64,000 nt of DNA from Flavobacterium anhuiense (GCF_004151235.1 NZ_JUIV01000003.1:1-64000); one strand, 5' to 3'. Shown: positions 23,495-32,694, counted from the first letter of the stretch. The notes: a model not told the origin generated them from the sequence alone. Program-made: numbers and translations.

Positions 23495-26400
23495 TGTATC
23501 TTAATTGCCATTCATATCATTCATTGCGCTACGGCACGATTCCGCTTAAGGAATTGATTGACGAAGCTGTTTCGTGCGGTATAAAAGCAATGGCATTAAC
23601 AGATATTAACACTGTTACCGGAATTTACGATTTTATAAAAGCTTGTCAGGAAAAAGAAATTAAACCTTTGGTGGGAATGGAATTTCGATGTAATCACGAA
23701 TTCCTATATATTGGTTTAGCGCAAAATGCAGAAGGTTTGGCCGAAATGAATCGATTCTTAACGGAACATAATTTCAGCGGAGAAACTCTGCCTTTGCGTG
23801 CTCCAAAATTCGAATCAGCATTTGTGATTTATACTTTAGAAAATGCTCCTGAAAAGCTTTTTGAAAATGAATTTATCGGAGTTCGTCCTGAAGAAATTTC
23901 GGGTCTTCTGACTTCAAAACATAAAAATAAAATCTCCAAAATGGTGATTTTGCAGCCTGTAACTTTTAGAACTAAAAAAGAATACAATCTGCATAAAGTT
24001 CTTCGTGCTATTGATACGAATATTATTTTATCAAAACTTACAGAAGCTGATTATTGTAAAGTTTCTGATGTGATGAAACCTGTAGAATCTATTCTGCCAT
24101 TCTATGAAAAATATCCTGAAATCATTTTGAATACACAGCGTATCATTGACGATTGTAATTTTCAATATGACTTTTCGGCTAAAAGAAATAAAAAGTTCTA
24201 TACTCAAAACCGTCAGCAAGATTTAGAAAAATTGACCGAATTGGCTTGGGAAGGATTTGAAAAACGGTACGGAAACGAAAATATTGAAGCAAAAGCTCGT
24301 GTGGAAAAAGAATTGAAAGTAATTGACGAATTAGAATTCAGCGGTTATTTTTTAATTACTTGGGATATTATTCAATATAGCAATAGCCAAGGTTTTATGC
24401 ACATTGGTCGCGGAAGTGGTGCCAACAGTATTATTGCTTATTGTTTGGGAATTACAGATATCTGCCCTATCGAATTAGATTTATATTTTGAACGTTTTCT
24501 AAACTTAAACAGAAAAACGCCACCGGATTTTGATATCGACTGGAGCTGGCAGGAACGCAATGTAATTTTAGAATACATCTTCGAGAAATACGGTAAAGAT
24601 CATGTTGCTTTCTGCGGTACGAATGTCGAATTCAAATACCGTTCTATTTTTAGAGAAGTCGGAAAAGTTTTTGGCCTTCCGAAAGAAGAATTAGATCTTC
24701 TGGCAAAAAATCCAGAAGAACTTCATCCAACCAATAAAATAGTAAGACTGGTTCAGGAATACGGACAAATGATGGGTAAATATCCTAATCAGCGAAGCAT
24801 GCATGCGTGTGGAATTCTAATTTCTGAAGAACCGATTACAAATTATACTCCTCTCGAAATGCCTCCAAAAGGTTTTCCAATTGTACTTTTTGATATGCAT
24901 ATTGCCGAAGAAATCGGTTTTGATAAATTCGATATTCTAAGTCAACGTGGTATCGGACATATTGATGACAGTGTAAAACTGATTGAAAAAAATCGGGGTA
25001 TAAAAGTTAACATTCGTGACACTTCGATTTCTAAAGACGAAGCTGTTTGCAATTCATATTTAGCAAAAGGAGATACAATTGGCTGTTTTTATATTGAAAG
25101 TCCCGCTATGCGCGGTTTACTGCGTCGTTTAAATTGTGACAATTATAAAATTCTCGTCGCAGCATCGTCCATCATTCGTCCGGGCGTTGCACAATCGGGA
25201 ATGATGAAAGAATATATTTTTCGTCATAATAACCCAACGCAGTTTGAGTATTTCCATGAAGTTTTCAGGGAACATCTTGGTGAAACGTACGGCATTATGG
25301 TGTATCAGGAAGATGTAATTAAAATCGCCCAGCATTATGGCGGACTTCCCGCTCCTGACGGTGATATTTTGCGACGTGCCATGTCTGGAAAAGGAAGATC
25401 TTTGGAAGCCTTACAGAAAGTAAAAGATAATTTCTTTGCCAGTTGTGCTCAAAAAGGTCATCCATTAGCATTAAGTCAGGAAATTTATCGTCAGATTGAA
25501 TCTTTTGCGGGTTATTCTTTCTGTAAAGCACACTCGGCTTCTTATGCTGTTGAAAGTTATCAAAGTTTGTATTTGAAAGTTAATTATCCTGTTGAATTTA
25601 TGACAGCCGTAATCAACAATCAAGGCGGATTTTATAGAACCGAAGTTTATGTGCACGAAGCGAGAATGTCTGGCGGAACAATTCATAATCCGTGTGTTAA
25701 TAAAAGCGAATATCAGACTACTTTGTACGGCACTGATATTTACCTTGGTTTTATGCACATTCAAAGTCTGGAATCCAAAATTGCACATTTAATCGAATCG
25801 GAAAGAGGAAAAAATGGCGAATATCTTTCTTTGGAAGATTTCATAAATCGGATTCCAATAGGAATTGAAGGCGTTAAAGTTCTGATTTTCATTGGTGCAT
25901 TTCGTTTTACAGGAAAAACAAAAAATCAGCTTTTGATAAGCGCCAGTTTGCTTTTAAACAATTTTAAACCCGAAAATAGAAATCTAAAACTTTTACAAGA
26001 GCCTGTCAAAGAATACAAACTTCCAACATTGGAACGCTCTGTTTTTGAAGATGCTTTTGACGAAATCGAATTGTTGAGTTTTCCTGTTTCCTGTACCGTT
26101 TTTGATCTTTTACAGACCAAATATCGTGGCAATATCATGGCTAAAGATTTAGTGAAATACCATAAAAGACAAGTAAAAATGCTAGCTTATTTAATTTCTA
26201 GAAAACATGTGCCAACAAAAAAGGGATCTATGTATTTTGGAACTTGGATCGATTATGAAGGAACTTATTTTGATACAGCACATTTTCCTGATAGTCTGGC
26301 AGAATACCCTTTTCAGGGCGGCGGCTGTTATCTATTATTAGGAAATGTTGAAGTCGATTATCATTTTCCAACTATTACAATAACCAAAATGGCCAAAATG

Positions 26401-26547
26401 CCTTTTATTCCAGATCCCCGTTATATGGATTCGAAAGACCAATATAAAACACAGAATCAAATTAAAGAAGATATAAGCCTTACGCACAGAAAGCCTTATC
26501 CGCAAGGACATGAAATTAATCTGCCAAGGCATCGAATGAAATTTTAA
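23494..26547 (+). CDS. Second DNA polymerase III alpha subunit (DnaE2-like, SOS mutasome)
   Basis: A 1017-aa C-family polymerase, shorter than replicative DnaE (about 1160-1500) and close to error-prone DnaE2 proteins. The N-terminal PHP domain begins CHSYHSLRYGT. The polymerase acids are Asp347 and Asp349 in PDFDID, with Asp480 in KFDILSQ as the likely third. The finger region contains RRAMSGKGRS and GYSFCKAHSASYA. It starts inside the dinB stop codon. Together with dinB and the S24 repressor it matches inducible mutagenesis cassettes; no imuA or recA-like gene is present here. DnaE2-like by size and context, not by phylogeny. Confidence 0.88.
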   Translation: MYLNCHSYHSLRYGTIPLKELIDEAVSCGIKAMALTDINTVTGIYDFIKACQEKEIKPLVGMEFRCNHEFLYIGLAQNAEGLAEMNRFLTEHNFSGETLPLRAPKFESAFVIYTLENAPEKLFENEFIGVRPEEISGLLTSKHKNKISKMVILQPVTFRTKKEYNLHKVLRAIDTNIILSKLTEADYCKVSDVMKPVESILPFYEKYPEIILNTQRIIDDCNFQYDFSAKRNKKFYTQNRQQDLEKLTELAWEGFEKRYGNENIEAKARVEKELKVIDELEFSGYFLITWDIIQYSNSQGFMHIGRGSGANSIIAYCLGITDICPIELDLYFERFLNLNRKTPPDFDIDWSWQERNVILEYIFEKYGKDHVAFCGTNVEFKYRSIFREVGKVFGLPKEELDLLAKNPEELHPTNKIVRLVQEYGQMMGKYPNQRSMHACGILISEEPITNYTPLEMPPKGFPIVLFDMHIAEEIGFDKFDILSQRGIGHIDDSVKLIEKNRGIKVNIRDTSISKDEAVCNSYLAKGDTIGCFYIESPAMRGLLRRLNCDNYKILVAASSIIRPGVAQSGMMKEYIFRHNNPTQFEYFHEVFREHLGETYGIMVYQEDVIKIAQHYGGLPAPDGDILRRAMSGKGRSLEALQKVKDNFFASCAQKGHPLALSQEIYRQIESFAGYSFCKAHSASYAVESYQSLYLKVNYPVEFMTAVINNQGGFYRTEVYVHEARMSGGTIHNPCVNKSEYQTTLYGTDIYLGFMHIQSLESKIAHLIESERGKNGEYLSLEDFINRIPIGIEGVKVLIFIGAFRFTGKTKNQLLISASLLLNNFKPENRNLKLLQEPVKEYKLPTLERSVFEDAFDEIELLSFPVSCTVFDLLQTKYRGNIMAKDLVKYHKRQVKMLAYLISRKHVPTKKGSMYFGTWIDYEGTYFDTAHFPDSLAEYPFQGGGCYLLLGNVEVDYHFPTITITKMAKMPFIPDPRYMDSKDQYKTQNQIKEDISLTHRKPYPQGHEINLPRHRMKF

Positions 26548-26558
26548 ATGAGTATCCC

Positions 26559-26629
26559 AATTTAACACATAGAGAGATAATTTTTAGCTTGTAGAGACGC
26601 CATTTTAACTTTAACCTATGTGTTAAATT
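26559..26629. repeat. Inverted repeat with CACATAG arms
   Basis: Perfect 14-bp arms: 26559-26572 (AATTTAACACATAG) with 26616-26629. The CACATAG word is shared with the kdpA-kdpB element at 12226-12362. It lies between the DnaE2-like gene and the exonuclease gene and could separate the two transcripts. Confidence 0.7.
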
Positions 26630-26664
26630 TTAAATAACTAAAGAACAACTTACGTTATATAAAG

Positions 26665-28044
26665 ATGAAAAATACGGAATATGCTATAGTCGATATTGAA
26701 ACCACAGGCGGAAATGCCAGTGGCAGCCGCATTACAGAAATTGCGATCATTATTCATGATGGCAAAAATGTGCTGGATCGTTACGAAACACTTGTAAATC
26801 CTCAACAGGACATTCCTCCTTCTATTTTTGGATTGACAGGTATTAATAACGAAATGGTTGCCAATGCACCAATCTTTGATGATATTTCAGAAAAAGTATT
26901 AGAAATGCTTACTGACCGTATTTTCGTTGCTCACAATGTTAACTTCGATTACTCATTCGTTCATCATCAGCTGGAACAGGCAGGTTTTAAATGGTCTGCC
27001 AAAAAACTTTGTACCGTTCGTGCAGCCAGAAAAATCAAACCAGGATTGGGTTCTTACAGTTTAGGAAATCTTTGCAATTCTTTAAATATCAATTTAGAAA
27101 ACCGACACCGCGCGGGCGGAGATGCAGATGCTACTGCCTTATTGTTTTCTCTTTTATTAGAATGGGATGATGCTGGAGAAATAGAAAAAATGATCAAGAA
27201 AACAGCACAAGATCAGCGCTTGCCTCCTAACCTTCCGCCAGATGATTTTAATAATCTGCCAGATAAACCAGGCGTGTATTATTTTTATAATCAGGCAAAA
27301 AAAGTGATTTATGTTGGAAAGGCAATTAATTTAAAAAAACGAGTAACATCACATTTTACAGGAAACAACATCAATCCGCAAAGACAGCATTTTTTAAGGG
27401 ATATTCACGGAATCTCTTTTGAAGTCTGCGCTACCGAATTAATGGCACTTCTTTTAGAATGTACCGAAATCAAAAAACTCTGGCCAACTTATAATAGAGC
27501 TTTAAAGCGTTTTGAAGCTAAATTTGGCATTTATCAATACGAAGCGCGAAATGGCTATAAATATCTTGCCATTGGAAAAGTGAGTAAATTTCAGGTTTGC
27601 ATTCATGAATTTAGCAGTTTGCATGAAGGCATTAATTTGCTTCGAAGTCTAGCTGAACGTTTTGGAATTGATCATCGCTTCTGTAAATATTCAAGATCTG
27701 AAGAAGGAGAATTTTTCTACAATAATAATGTGCAAAGTCTGCCTGATGTCATAATGCATAATGCACAAGTCGATAACGCCATTGATTATCTGTTAAACAA
27801 CAGGCCTACTTTTGCCATTATTGACAAAGGAAAATCAAAAGAAGAACGCAGCTGCATTTGGATTGAAAATGGGCATTTTTATGGTATGGGATATCTTCCT
27901 TCAGATGTTTCGATTCACGAGCCTTTGGATGTAAAAAACTATGTTACACCTTACAAAAGCAACCAATATATAGAGCAATTGATTTTTTCTTATGCAGAAA
28001 AGCATCCTAGAAAAGTATTCTTTAAAAAACATTTCTTGGTCTAA
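26665..28044 (+). CDS. DnaQ-type exonuclease fused to a GIY-YIG (UvrC/Cho-like) nuclease domain
   Basis: A 459-aa two-nuclease protein. The N-terminal DEDDh exonuclease domain has Asp10 and Glu12 (VDIETTG), Asp95 in HNVNFD, and His148/Asp153 in HRAGGDAD. From about 200 a GIY-YIG domain follows with GVYYF (203-207), VIYVGKA (214-220) and Arg226, plus a glutamate in LLECTEIKKLWPTYN as the usual metal ligand. The C-terminal 150 residues are not recognised. It lacks the UvrC RNase H-like and HhH domains, so it resembles Cho joined to an epsilon-type exonuclease. A role in excision repair or proofreading next to the mutasome is inferred from location. Confidence 0.88.
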   Translation: MKNTEYAIVDIETTGGNASGSRITEIAIIIHDGKNVLDRYETLVNPQQDIPPSIFGLTGINNEMVANAPIFDDISEKVLEMLTDRIFVAHNVNFDYSFVHHQLEQAGFKWSAKKLCTVRAARKIKPGLGSYSLGNLCNSLNINLENRHRAGGDADATALLFSLLLEWDDAGEIEKMIKKTAQDQRLPPNLPPDDFNNLPDKPGVYYFYNQAKKVIYVGKAINLKKRVTSHFTGNNINPQRQHFLRDIHGISFEVCATELMALLLECTEIKKLWPTYNRALKRFEAKFGIYQYEARNGYKYLAIGKVSKFQVCIHEFSSLHEGINLLRSLAERFGIDHRFCKYSRSEEGEFFYNNNVQSLPDVIMHNAQVDNAIDYLLNNRPTFAIIDKGKSKEERSCIWIENGHFYGMGYLPSDVSIHEPLDVKNYVTPYKSNQYIEQLIFSYAEKHPRKVFFKKHFLV

Positions 28045-28084
28045 AATCAAATTAGAGAAAAATAGAGCTGTAAAAATCAAAATT

Positions 28085-28711
28085 ATGACACTATTTAGCG
28101 ACACCGAATTATTTACCACTGGACACGGAGGTAAAAAAATATTTGATCTTCCAGATTGCGAATTAATTCTGATTGAAAATTTCTTCAGCAAAGAAGAATC
28201 AGATTCTTTTTATGAAAGGATACTTCGCAAGACCAAATGGAGAGAATATGAAATGGAAATTTATGATAAAACCTATACTGTTCCTAGAATGATTGCCTGG
28301 TATGAAGATAAAGATAATGCAGGAGCTGATCCAAACGGACCAGATTGGACGTATGAATTGTTAAAGATAAGAAGTCGTGTAGAGAAAGAAACACAGCTTG
28401 ATTTTAACAGTCTTCTGTTAAATTTATACCGAAACGGAAAAGATGGCGTTGGCTGGCACAGCGACCGAGAAGACAAGTGCGGTAAAGATCCAGTTATAGC
28501 ATCTGTCACTTTTGGAGAAACCCGAATGTTCAAACTTCGCCACAAATTCAGAAAGGATATTCCGCTAGTAGAAATTCCGCTTCATCATGGTTCTTTCTTA
28601 TTAATGGCAGGAACTACGAATAGCTTTTGGCAGCATCATGTACCCAAAACAGCACGCAAAGTTTTGCCCAGAATAAATTTAACATTTAGGCAAACGCAAC
28701 GTAATACGTAA
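28085..28711 (+). CDS. alkB: AlkB-family 2-oxoglutarate-dependent DNA demethylase
   Basis: A 208-aa protein from ATG 28085; the frame is open further back into the end of the preceding gene, but homology-like sequence begins at MTLFSDTE. Iron ligands are His125 and Asp127 in GWHSDRED and His184 in FWQHHVP; Arg195 and Arg202 in PRINLTFR bind 2-oxoglutarate. The protein removes methyl lesions from DNA or RNA bases by oxidation. The size fits the compact ABH2-like bacterial type. It starts 41 bases behind the exonuclease/GIY-YIG gene and likely shares its transcript, continuing the DNA-repair theme. Confidence 0.9.
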   Translation: MTLFSDTELFTTGHGGKKIFDLPDCELILIENFFSKEESDSFYERILRKTKWREYEMEIYDKTYTVPRMIAWYEDKDNAGADPNGPDWTYELLKIRSRVEKETQLDFNSLLLNLYRNGKDGVGWHSDREDKCGKDPVIASVTFGETRMFKLRHKFRKDIPLVEIPLHHGSFLLMAGTTNSFWQHHVPKTARKVLPRINLTFRQTQRNT

Positions 28712-28832
28712 TGCATTCAGAACTAAAAACTAGCTGATTTATTAGCTCAATCTCTACGAGGAAAATTCTGTCGAAAAAAGTTAAAATACTGATTGTATGA
28801 ATGTTTTATTAGGCTGAACCTTCCTTTTTTAC

Positions 28833-28840
28833 TATTTTTG
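28833..28840 (+). promoter_or_regulatory. Candidate -7 box for the DUF1810 gene
   Basis: TATTTTTG fits TAnnTTTG, 29 bases before the ATG at 28869. Confidence 0.45.
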
Positions 28841-28868
28841 CAACCTTTTAAAAAAATATAATACCGTA

Positions 28869-29330
28869 ATGGCTTATTCAAACAACGATTTAGCGCGCTT
28901 CTTAGATGCGCAGAACAAACTCTATCTTACTGCTCTTTCTGAAATCGGAAAAGGGAAAAAAGAGACGCATTGGATGTGGTTTATTTTTCCTCAAATTAAA
29001 GGATTGGGTAAAAGTGATACTGCAAATCTTTATGCCATTAACGATTTAAAAGAAGCTACACATTATTTGGAACATCCTATTTTAGGAAAACATTTAATTG
29101 AAATTTCAGAATTGCTATTAACCTTTAAAATGAAATCTGCTGATGGGATTTTTGGCGATTTAGATGCCCGAAAATTGCGTTCTTGCATGACTTTATTCTC
29201 TTTGGTAGAAAATGCAAATCCGATATTTCAAGAAATTCTGGATGCTTTCTTTTCTGGAGAAACCGATCCGCTTACTTTGTCTATTATTAATTCAACTATA
29301 AAATCTGTTGATGAACCGGTAGAAATATAA
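28869..29330 (+). CDS. DUF1810 family protein
   Basis: A 153-aa protein matching DUF1810: it begins with NDLARFLDAQ, then KKETHWMWFIFPQIKGLGKS, the family's most characteristic stretch, and later LRSCMTLFSLVENANPIFQE. The family is widely distributed, soluble and of unknown biochemical function. No signal peptide or catalytic motif can be named. It has its own -7 box and a strong terminator behind it, so it is a single-gene unit. Confidence 0.9.
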   Translation: MAYSNNDLARFLDAQNKLYLTALSEIGKGKKETHWMWFIFPQIKGLGKSDTANLYAINDLKEATHYLEHPILGKHLIEISELLLTFKMKSADGIFGDLDARKLRSCMTLFSLVENANPIFQEILDAFFSGETDPLTLSIINSTIKSVDEPVEI

Positions 29331-29358
29331 CCCGAGTTTACAGCGATTATTTACATTT

Positions 29359-29388
29359 AAAAGACACTAATTATAGTGTCTTTTTTTT
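29359..29388 (+). terminator. Rho-independent terminator behind the DUF1810 gene
   Basis: Stem AAAAGACACTA / TAGTGTCTTTT with a 4-base loop and a T8 run, starting 28 bases after the stop codon. Confidence 0.85.
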
Positions 29389-29486
29389 GTTTGCATCCAT
29401 ACCTTAATGAAAATCAAGCACCTAAATTATTTATTTGAAAATAATAGCGTTAACTTGCATAATCAACCTCAAATCTAAACCAAATT

Positions 29487-29891
29487 ATGACAGAAAAAAT
29501 CAAAACTTTACAAATCATCCATCTTGGCATTTGCGCTGGAACAATTATCGCATATTTCATTATAGGAAATATTTCTTTAGAAACACTAAATATTCCTGCT
29601 ATTGATTCAAATTCAATACTATATCTTATTATTCCTGTTCTTGCCTTTGTTTTGAGCAGCATCTTATTCAAAGCACAATTAAAACAGATTGATCCGAAAT
29701 TAAAACTTGAAGACAAACTGCCAATTTATCAAACTGCTTCCATTATGCGATGGGCAGTTCTTGAAGGCGCCGCTTTCTTGATATTATTCATTAAACCCGA
29801 ATTTATTATATTCGGAATCCTTCTCATTGTTTATCTTCTTTTTCTAAGACCTACCGAAGAAAGAATTACTAATGATTTATCTAATTCTTAA
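29487..29891 (+). CDS. Four-span membrane protein of unknown function
   Basis: A 134-aa integral membrane protein with four hydrophobic segments (about residues 8-27, 43-61, 85-101 and 105-121) and a short charged tail. The second loop is polar (KAQLKQIDPKLKLEDKLPIY) and is followed by an RWAVLEGAAF motif at the start of the third span, a phrase I recall from small uncharacterised Bacteroidota membrane proteins. No enzyme or transporter motif can be named. It is monocistronic and ends in a long symmetrical terminator shared with the convergent permease gene. Confidence 0.7.
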   Translation: MTEKIKTLQIIHLGICAGTIIAYFIIGNISLETLNIPAIDSNSILYLIIPVLAFVLSSILFKAQLKQIDPKLKLEDKLPIYQTASIMRWAVLEGAAFLILFIKPEFIIFGILLIVYLLFLRPTEERITNDLSNS

Positions 29892-29903
29892 AACCTATAA
29901 AGC

Positions 29904-29939
29904 AAAAAAAGCATCTTGAAAAATCAAGATGCTTTTTTT
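29904..29939. terminator. Bidirectional terminator
   Basis: A perfect 16-bp stem (29904-29919 with 29924-29939), AAAAAAAGCATCTTGA / TCAAGATGCTTTTTTT, with A and T runs on both sides, between two convergent genes. Confidence 0.9.
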
Positions 29940-29961
29940 ATTTCAATTAAAACTAAAAATA

Positions 29962-31371
29962 TTATTCGCTTGGTTTTGTTAAATAGTAAACTGGGATTCC
30001 AGTTAACATAATTAATACTCCCCAGCCGCAGGTAGAAAATTTTGTAATTAATAGCGAAATACAAATCGCCGAGGCTACAACAATATATAGCATTGGTAAA
30101 AATGGGTATCCGAATGCTTTATACGGTCTTTCTGCATCTGGCATTTTTTTTCTAAGAATAAAAATTCCGTAGATTGTCAGAATGTAAAAAATCAATACGA
30201 TAATAATTACAAAATCCAGCAAATCACCATATTTTCCTGTCAAGCACAAAGCCGAAGCCCAAATACATTGCGCCCAAAGTGCCCAAGCTGGAACGCTCGA
30301 ACTATTTAAAACAGCTGCTTTTTTGAAAAACAAACCGTCTTTTGCCATTGTATAATATACTCTTGCTCCCGCCATAATTAATCCGTTGTTACACGCAAAT
30401 GTCGAAATCATAATCATAATCGCGATAATCAACGCTCCGATATTTCCAAAAATATAATCTGAGGCCACAACTGCAACACGGTCAAATTTTGCTGTTGCAA
30501 TTTCATCAAACGGAACTACAGCCAAATACATAAGATTTGTCACTACATAAAGAGAAGTTACTATGAAAGTTCCTAGAAACAAACTAAGACCAACATTTCG
30601 TTTCGGATTTTTAATTTCTCCTGCAATAAAAGTCACACCATTCCAAGCATCACTAGAAAATAATGATCCAACCATTGCTGCTGAAATTCCAGAAATCAAA
30701 GCAGTTCCGCTAATTGGCAACCATGATCCGCTTTCTTTATCAAATGTTTTTGTACTCCATCCGTCTACCCAGTTTGCATCCCAAATTGAAGCTTTCGCGG
30801 CAAGCGTTAGTCCAAAAACAACTAATCCTAGCAGCGATAAAATTTTAATTATTGTTAAAACGGTTTGCAGAATTTTTCCGTTTTTCACTCCACGGCTATT
30901 AATGAAAGTCAGAATGATGATGGTTAAAATTGAAACTAGCTGAGCTGCATTCAGTTTAAAAGCACCCAGTTCGTAAAGAATATTTTCATCGCTTAAAGGC
31001 TCATACAAATAAGCTGCAAATTTTGAGAAAGCCACTCCTACTGCTGCAATGGTTCCGGTTTGAATAACTGCAAAAAAGCTCCATCCGTATAGAAAAGCAA
31101 TCAGTTTATTATAAGCTTCTTTTAGGTAAACATATTGTCCTCCTGCTTTCGGAAACATCGCGCTCAATTCGCCATAGCTAACCGCAGCGACAACGGTAAT
31201 AAATCCAGACAAAAGCCAGATTAAGGTAAGCCATCCTGCCGAGCCTACTTGTCTGGCGATATCGGCGCTTACGATAAATATCCCGGATCCGATCATAGAG
31301 CCAACCACAAGCATGGTTCCGTCTAAGAGTCCGAGTTCTCTTTTAAAATGTTCTTGGTCGTTTTCTTGCAT
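29962..31371 (-). CDS. APC-superfamily amino-acid permease
   Basis: A 469-aa transporter with about twelve predicted membrane spans. The first span carries the APC substrate motif GSMIGSGIFIVSADIARQVG, and other family phrases include AAVSYGELSAMFPKAGGQYVY and the unwound sixth span region near SSDAWNGVTFIAGEIKNP. It resembles the bacterial LAT/amino-acid-polyamine-organocation branch (basic amino-acid/polyamine antiporter annotation is common for such proteins). Whether it imports or exchanges amino acids cannot be read from sequence. It stands alone on the minus strand. Confidence 0.9.
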   Translation of the reverse strand: MQENDQEHFKRELGLLDGTMLVVGSMIGSGIFIVSADIARQVGSAGWLTLIWLLSGFITVVAAVSYGELSAMFPKAGGQYVYLKEAYNKLIAFLYGWSFFAVIQTGTIAAVGVAFSKFAAYLYEPLSDENILYELGAFKLNAAQLVSILTIIILTFINSRGVKNGKILQTVLTIIKILSLLGLVVFGLTLAAKASIWDANWVDGWSTKTFDKESGSWLPISGTALISGISAAMVGSLFSSDAWNGVTFIAGEIKNPKRNVGLSLFLGTFIVTSLYVVTNLMYLAVVPFDEIATAKFDRVAVVASDYIFGNIGALIIAIMIMISTFACNNGLIMAGARVYYTMAKDGLFFKKAAVLNSSSVPAWALWAQCIWASALCLTGKYGDLLDFVIIIVLIFYILTIYGIFILRKKMPDAERPYKAFGYPFLPMLYIVVASAICISLLITKFSTCGWGVLIMLTGIPVYYLTKPSE

Positions 31372-31764
31372 TTTTATTGGTTTAGGTTGGCTAAAGATAT
31401 ACTTTTTTCTGAAATCTTAATATTAACTGATTAATTTAAAAGAAAAGAAAAAAAACATACCACTTACGGTTTTACGTAATGTTGTAATATTTAATTTACA
31501 TATTTTTGAGTAAAACAGAAAAATGCATTAATAAAATATTCAGCAATCATAATATAGAATATTTTGTCAATATTAAATATCAGAAATTTAACCTAACGTT
31601 TCAATAGTAATTTCAGGTACTTCGATATAACTGTAAATAAATTTATTGAGCGGATTGCAAAATCTGAAGTTAAAATCTGAAAGGCGGAACAAATTAACCC
31701 AAATCTAGTACCTAAAGTTTTCGTCTTTAAAGGCAATTATTTTGCAAACGGGAAATAAAAAATC
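31372..31764. other. Intergenic region between divergent permease and lipoprotein genes
   Basis: 393 AT-rich bases with no convincing gene. It holds a TAnnTTTG-type box on the plus strand at 31501-31508 (TATTTTTG), far from the lipoprotein gene, and a small palindrome TTACGGTTTTACGTAA at 31464-31479. On the minus side TATCTTTA near the permease start is a one-mismatch -7 candidate. None is strong. Confidence 0.5.
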
Positions 31765-32571
31765 ATGAAAAATTTAAAAATTTATCTAAGCATTACTTTC
31801 ATTTTACTGATAACAAGTGCAACTTTTCTTGCCTGCACAAGTGATGAAAGCGACAAACAAACAGCAAAAACTTCTATAGAAGAATCCAAAACTAATTCCC
31901 CAACAAGCAAAGCAATACAAACTACTTGTGGTATTGTAAGTCCAACAATATCAATCCCTGAAACTTCTGAAGTTTTTCCAGGCTCACAGGTAACATATAC
32001 TTATACTAATACTACTGGAACACCAAGTAATATTCAATGGAGTACAAACGATCCAGTAAACATTCAATTACTTTCAAATACCGGATCAACAATAACAGTT
32101 AAATATTCAAATAGTTTTACAGGAGGTCAAATTACCGCTGGAGGAACTGGGGACGGGGCATTATTTTGTCAATCAATCGTAAATGTTGTAAAACTTGATT
32201 GTTGCACACCAGTTCTTTCTGCATCGTATATTTGTAGAGGAAGCGGCACAGGAAGTGCAGGGGGAAGTCTAGAAATATCAATTCCTACTAGTAATAATTG
32301 TAAAATTACTTGGGAACATATTACTAAAATAGATTTAAGCTTGTCAGATGGAACTAAATTTACAGTTACCAATCCAAGCAGTTTATACAACCAAAGTCAA
32401 GGCACATTAACATATCCATACATTCTAACCAATAACAAAATAAATTTACCATTTAGAAATCAAGAATGTTCGCCGGACATCGCATGCACTGCTACATTTT
32501 ACTTTAATAACGGCTGTCCTCCAGCAACTGCAACCGTCGTAACCTTGGGACCACTTGAGACATCTAATTAA
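31765..32571 (+). CDS. Cysteine-rich surface lipoprotein of unknown function
   Basis: A 268-aa protein with a lipoprotein signal peptide (hydrophobic residues 7-22, lipobox FLAC, lipidated Cys24). After a Ser/Thr/Lys-rich linker, residues about 60-140 look like an Ig/PKD-type beta domain (TYTYTNTTG, IQWSTNDP, TVKYSNSFTGG). The C-terminal half contains several Cys pairs (LDCC, NNC, ECSPDIAC, NGCPP), suggesting disulfide cross-linking outside the cytoplasm. Function unknown. It has a strong terminator and no partner gene. Confidence 0.75.
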   Translation: MKNLKIYLSITFILLITSATFLACTSDESDKQTAKTSIEESKTNSPTSKAIQTTCGIVSPTISIPETSEVFPGSQVTYTYTNTTGTPSNIQWSTNDPVNIQLLSNTGSTITVKYSNSFTGGQITAGGTGDGALFCQSIVNVVKLDCCTPVLSASYICRGSGTGSAGGSLEISIPTSNNCKITWEHITKIDLSLSDGTKFTVTNPSSLYNQSQGTLTYPYILTNNKINLPFRNQECSPDIACTATFYFNNGCPPATATVVTLGPLETSN

Positions 32572-32589
32572 ATTTAATTATTAAAACTT

Positions 32590-32622
32590 AAAAACTGCAA
32601 AAAATATTTTGCAGTTTTTTTT
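32590..32622 (+). terminator. Rho-independent terminator behind the lipoprotein gene
   Basis: 13-bp stem AAAAACTGCAAAA / TTTTGCAGTTTTT with a 4-base loop and trailing T run. Confidence 0.9.
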
Positions 32623-32694
32623 ATGCTCTTATCCAACATATAACTTAAAGAAACCCTATCATTACGGGAACATTTAAGCAAATGCAACAATCTC

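Noticed and set aside
27992-28084. Longer alkB start overlapping the exonuclease gene
   Set aside because: The extra 31 residues are unlike AlkB proteins and fall in the end of another gene; ATG 28085 gives a normal N terminus.
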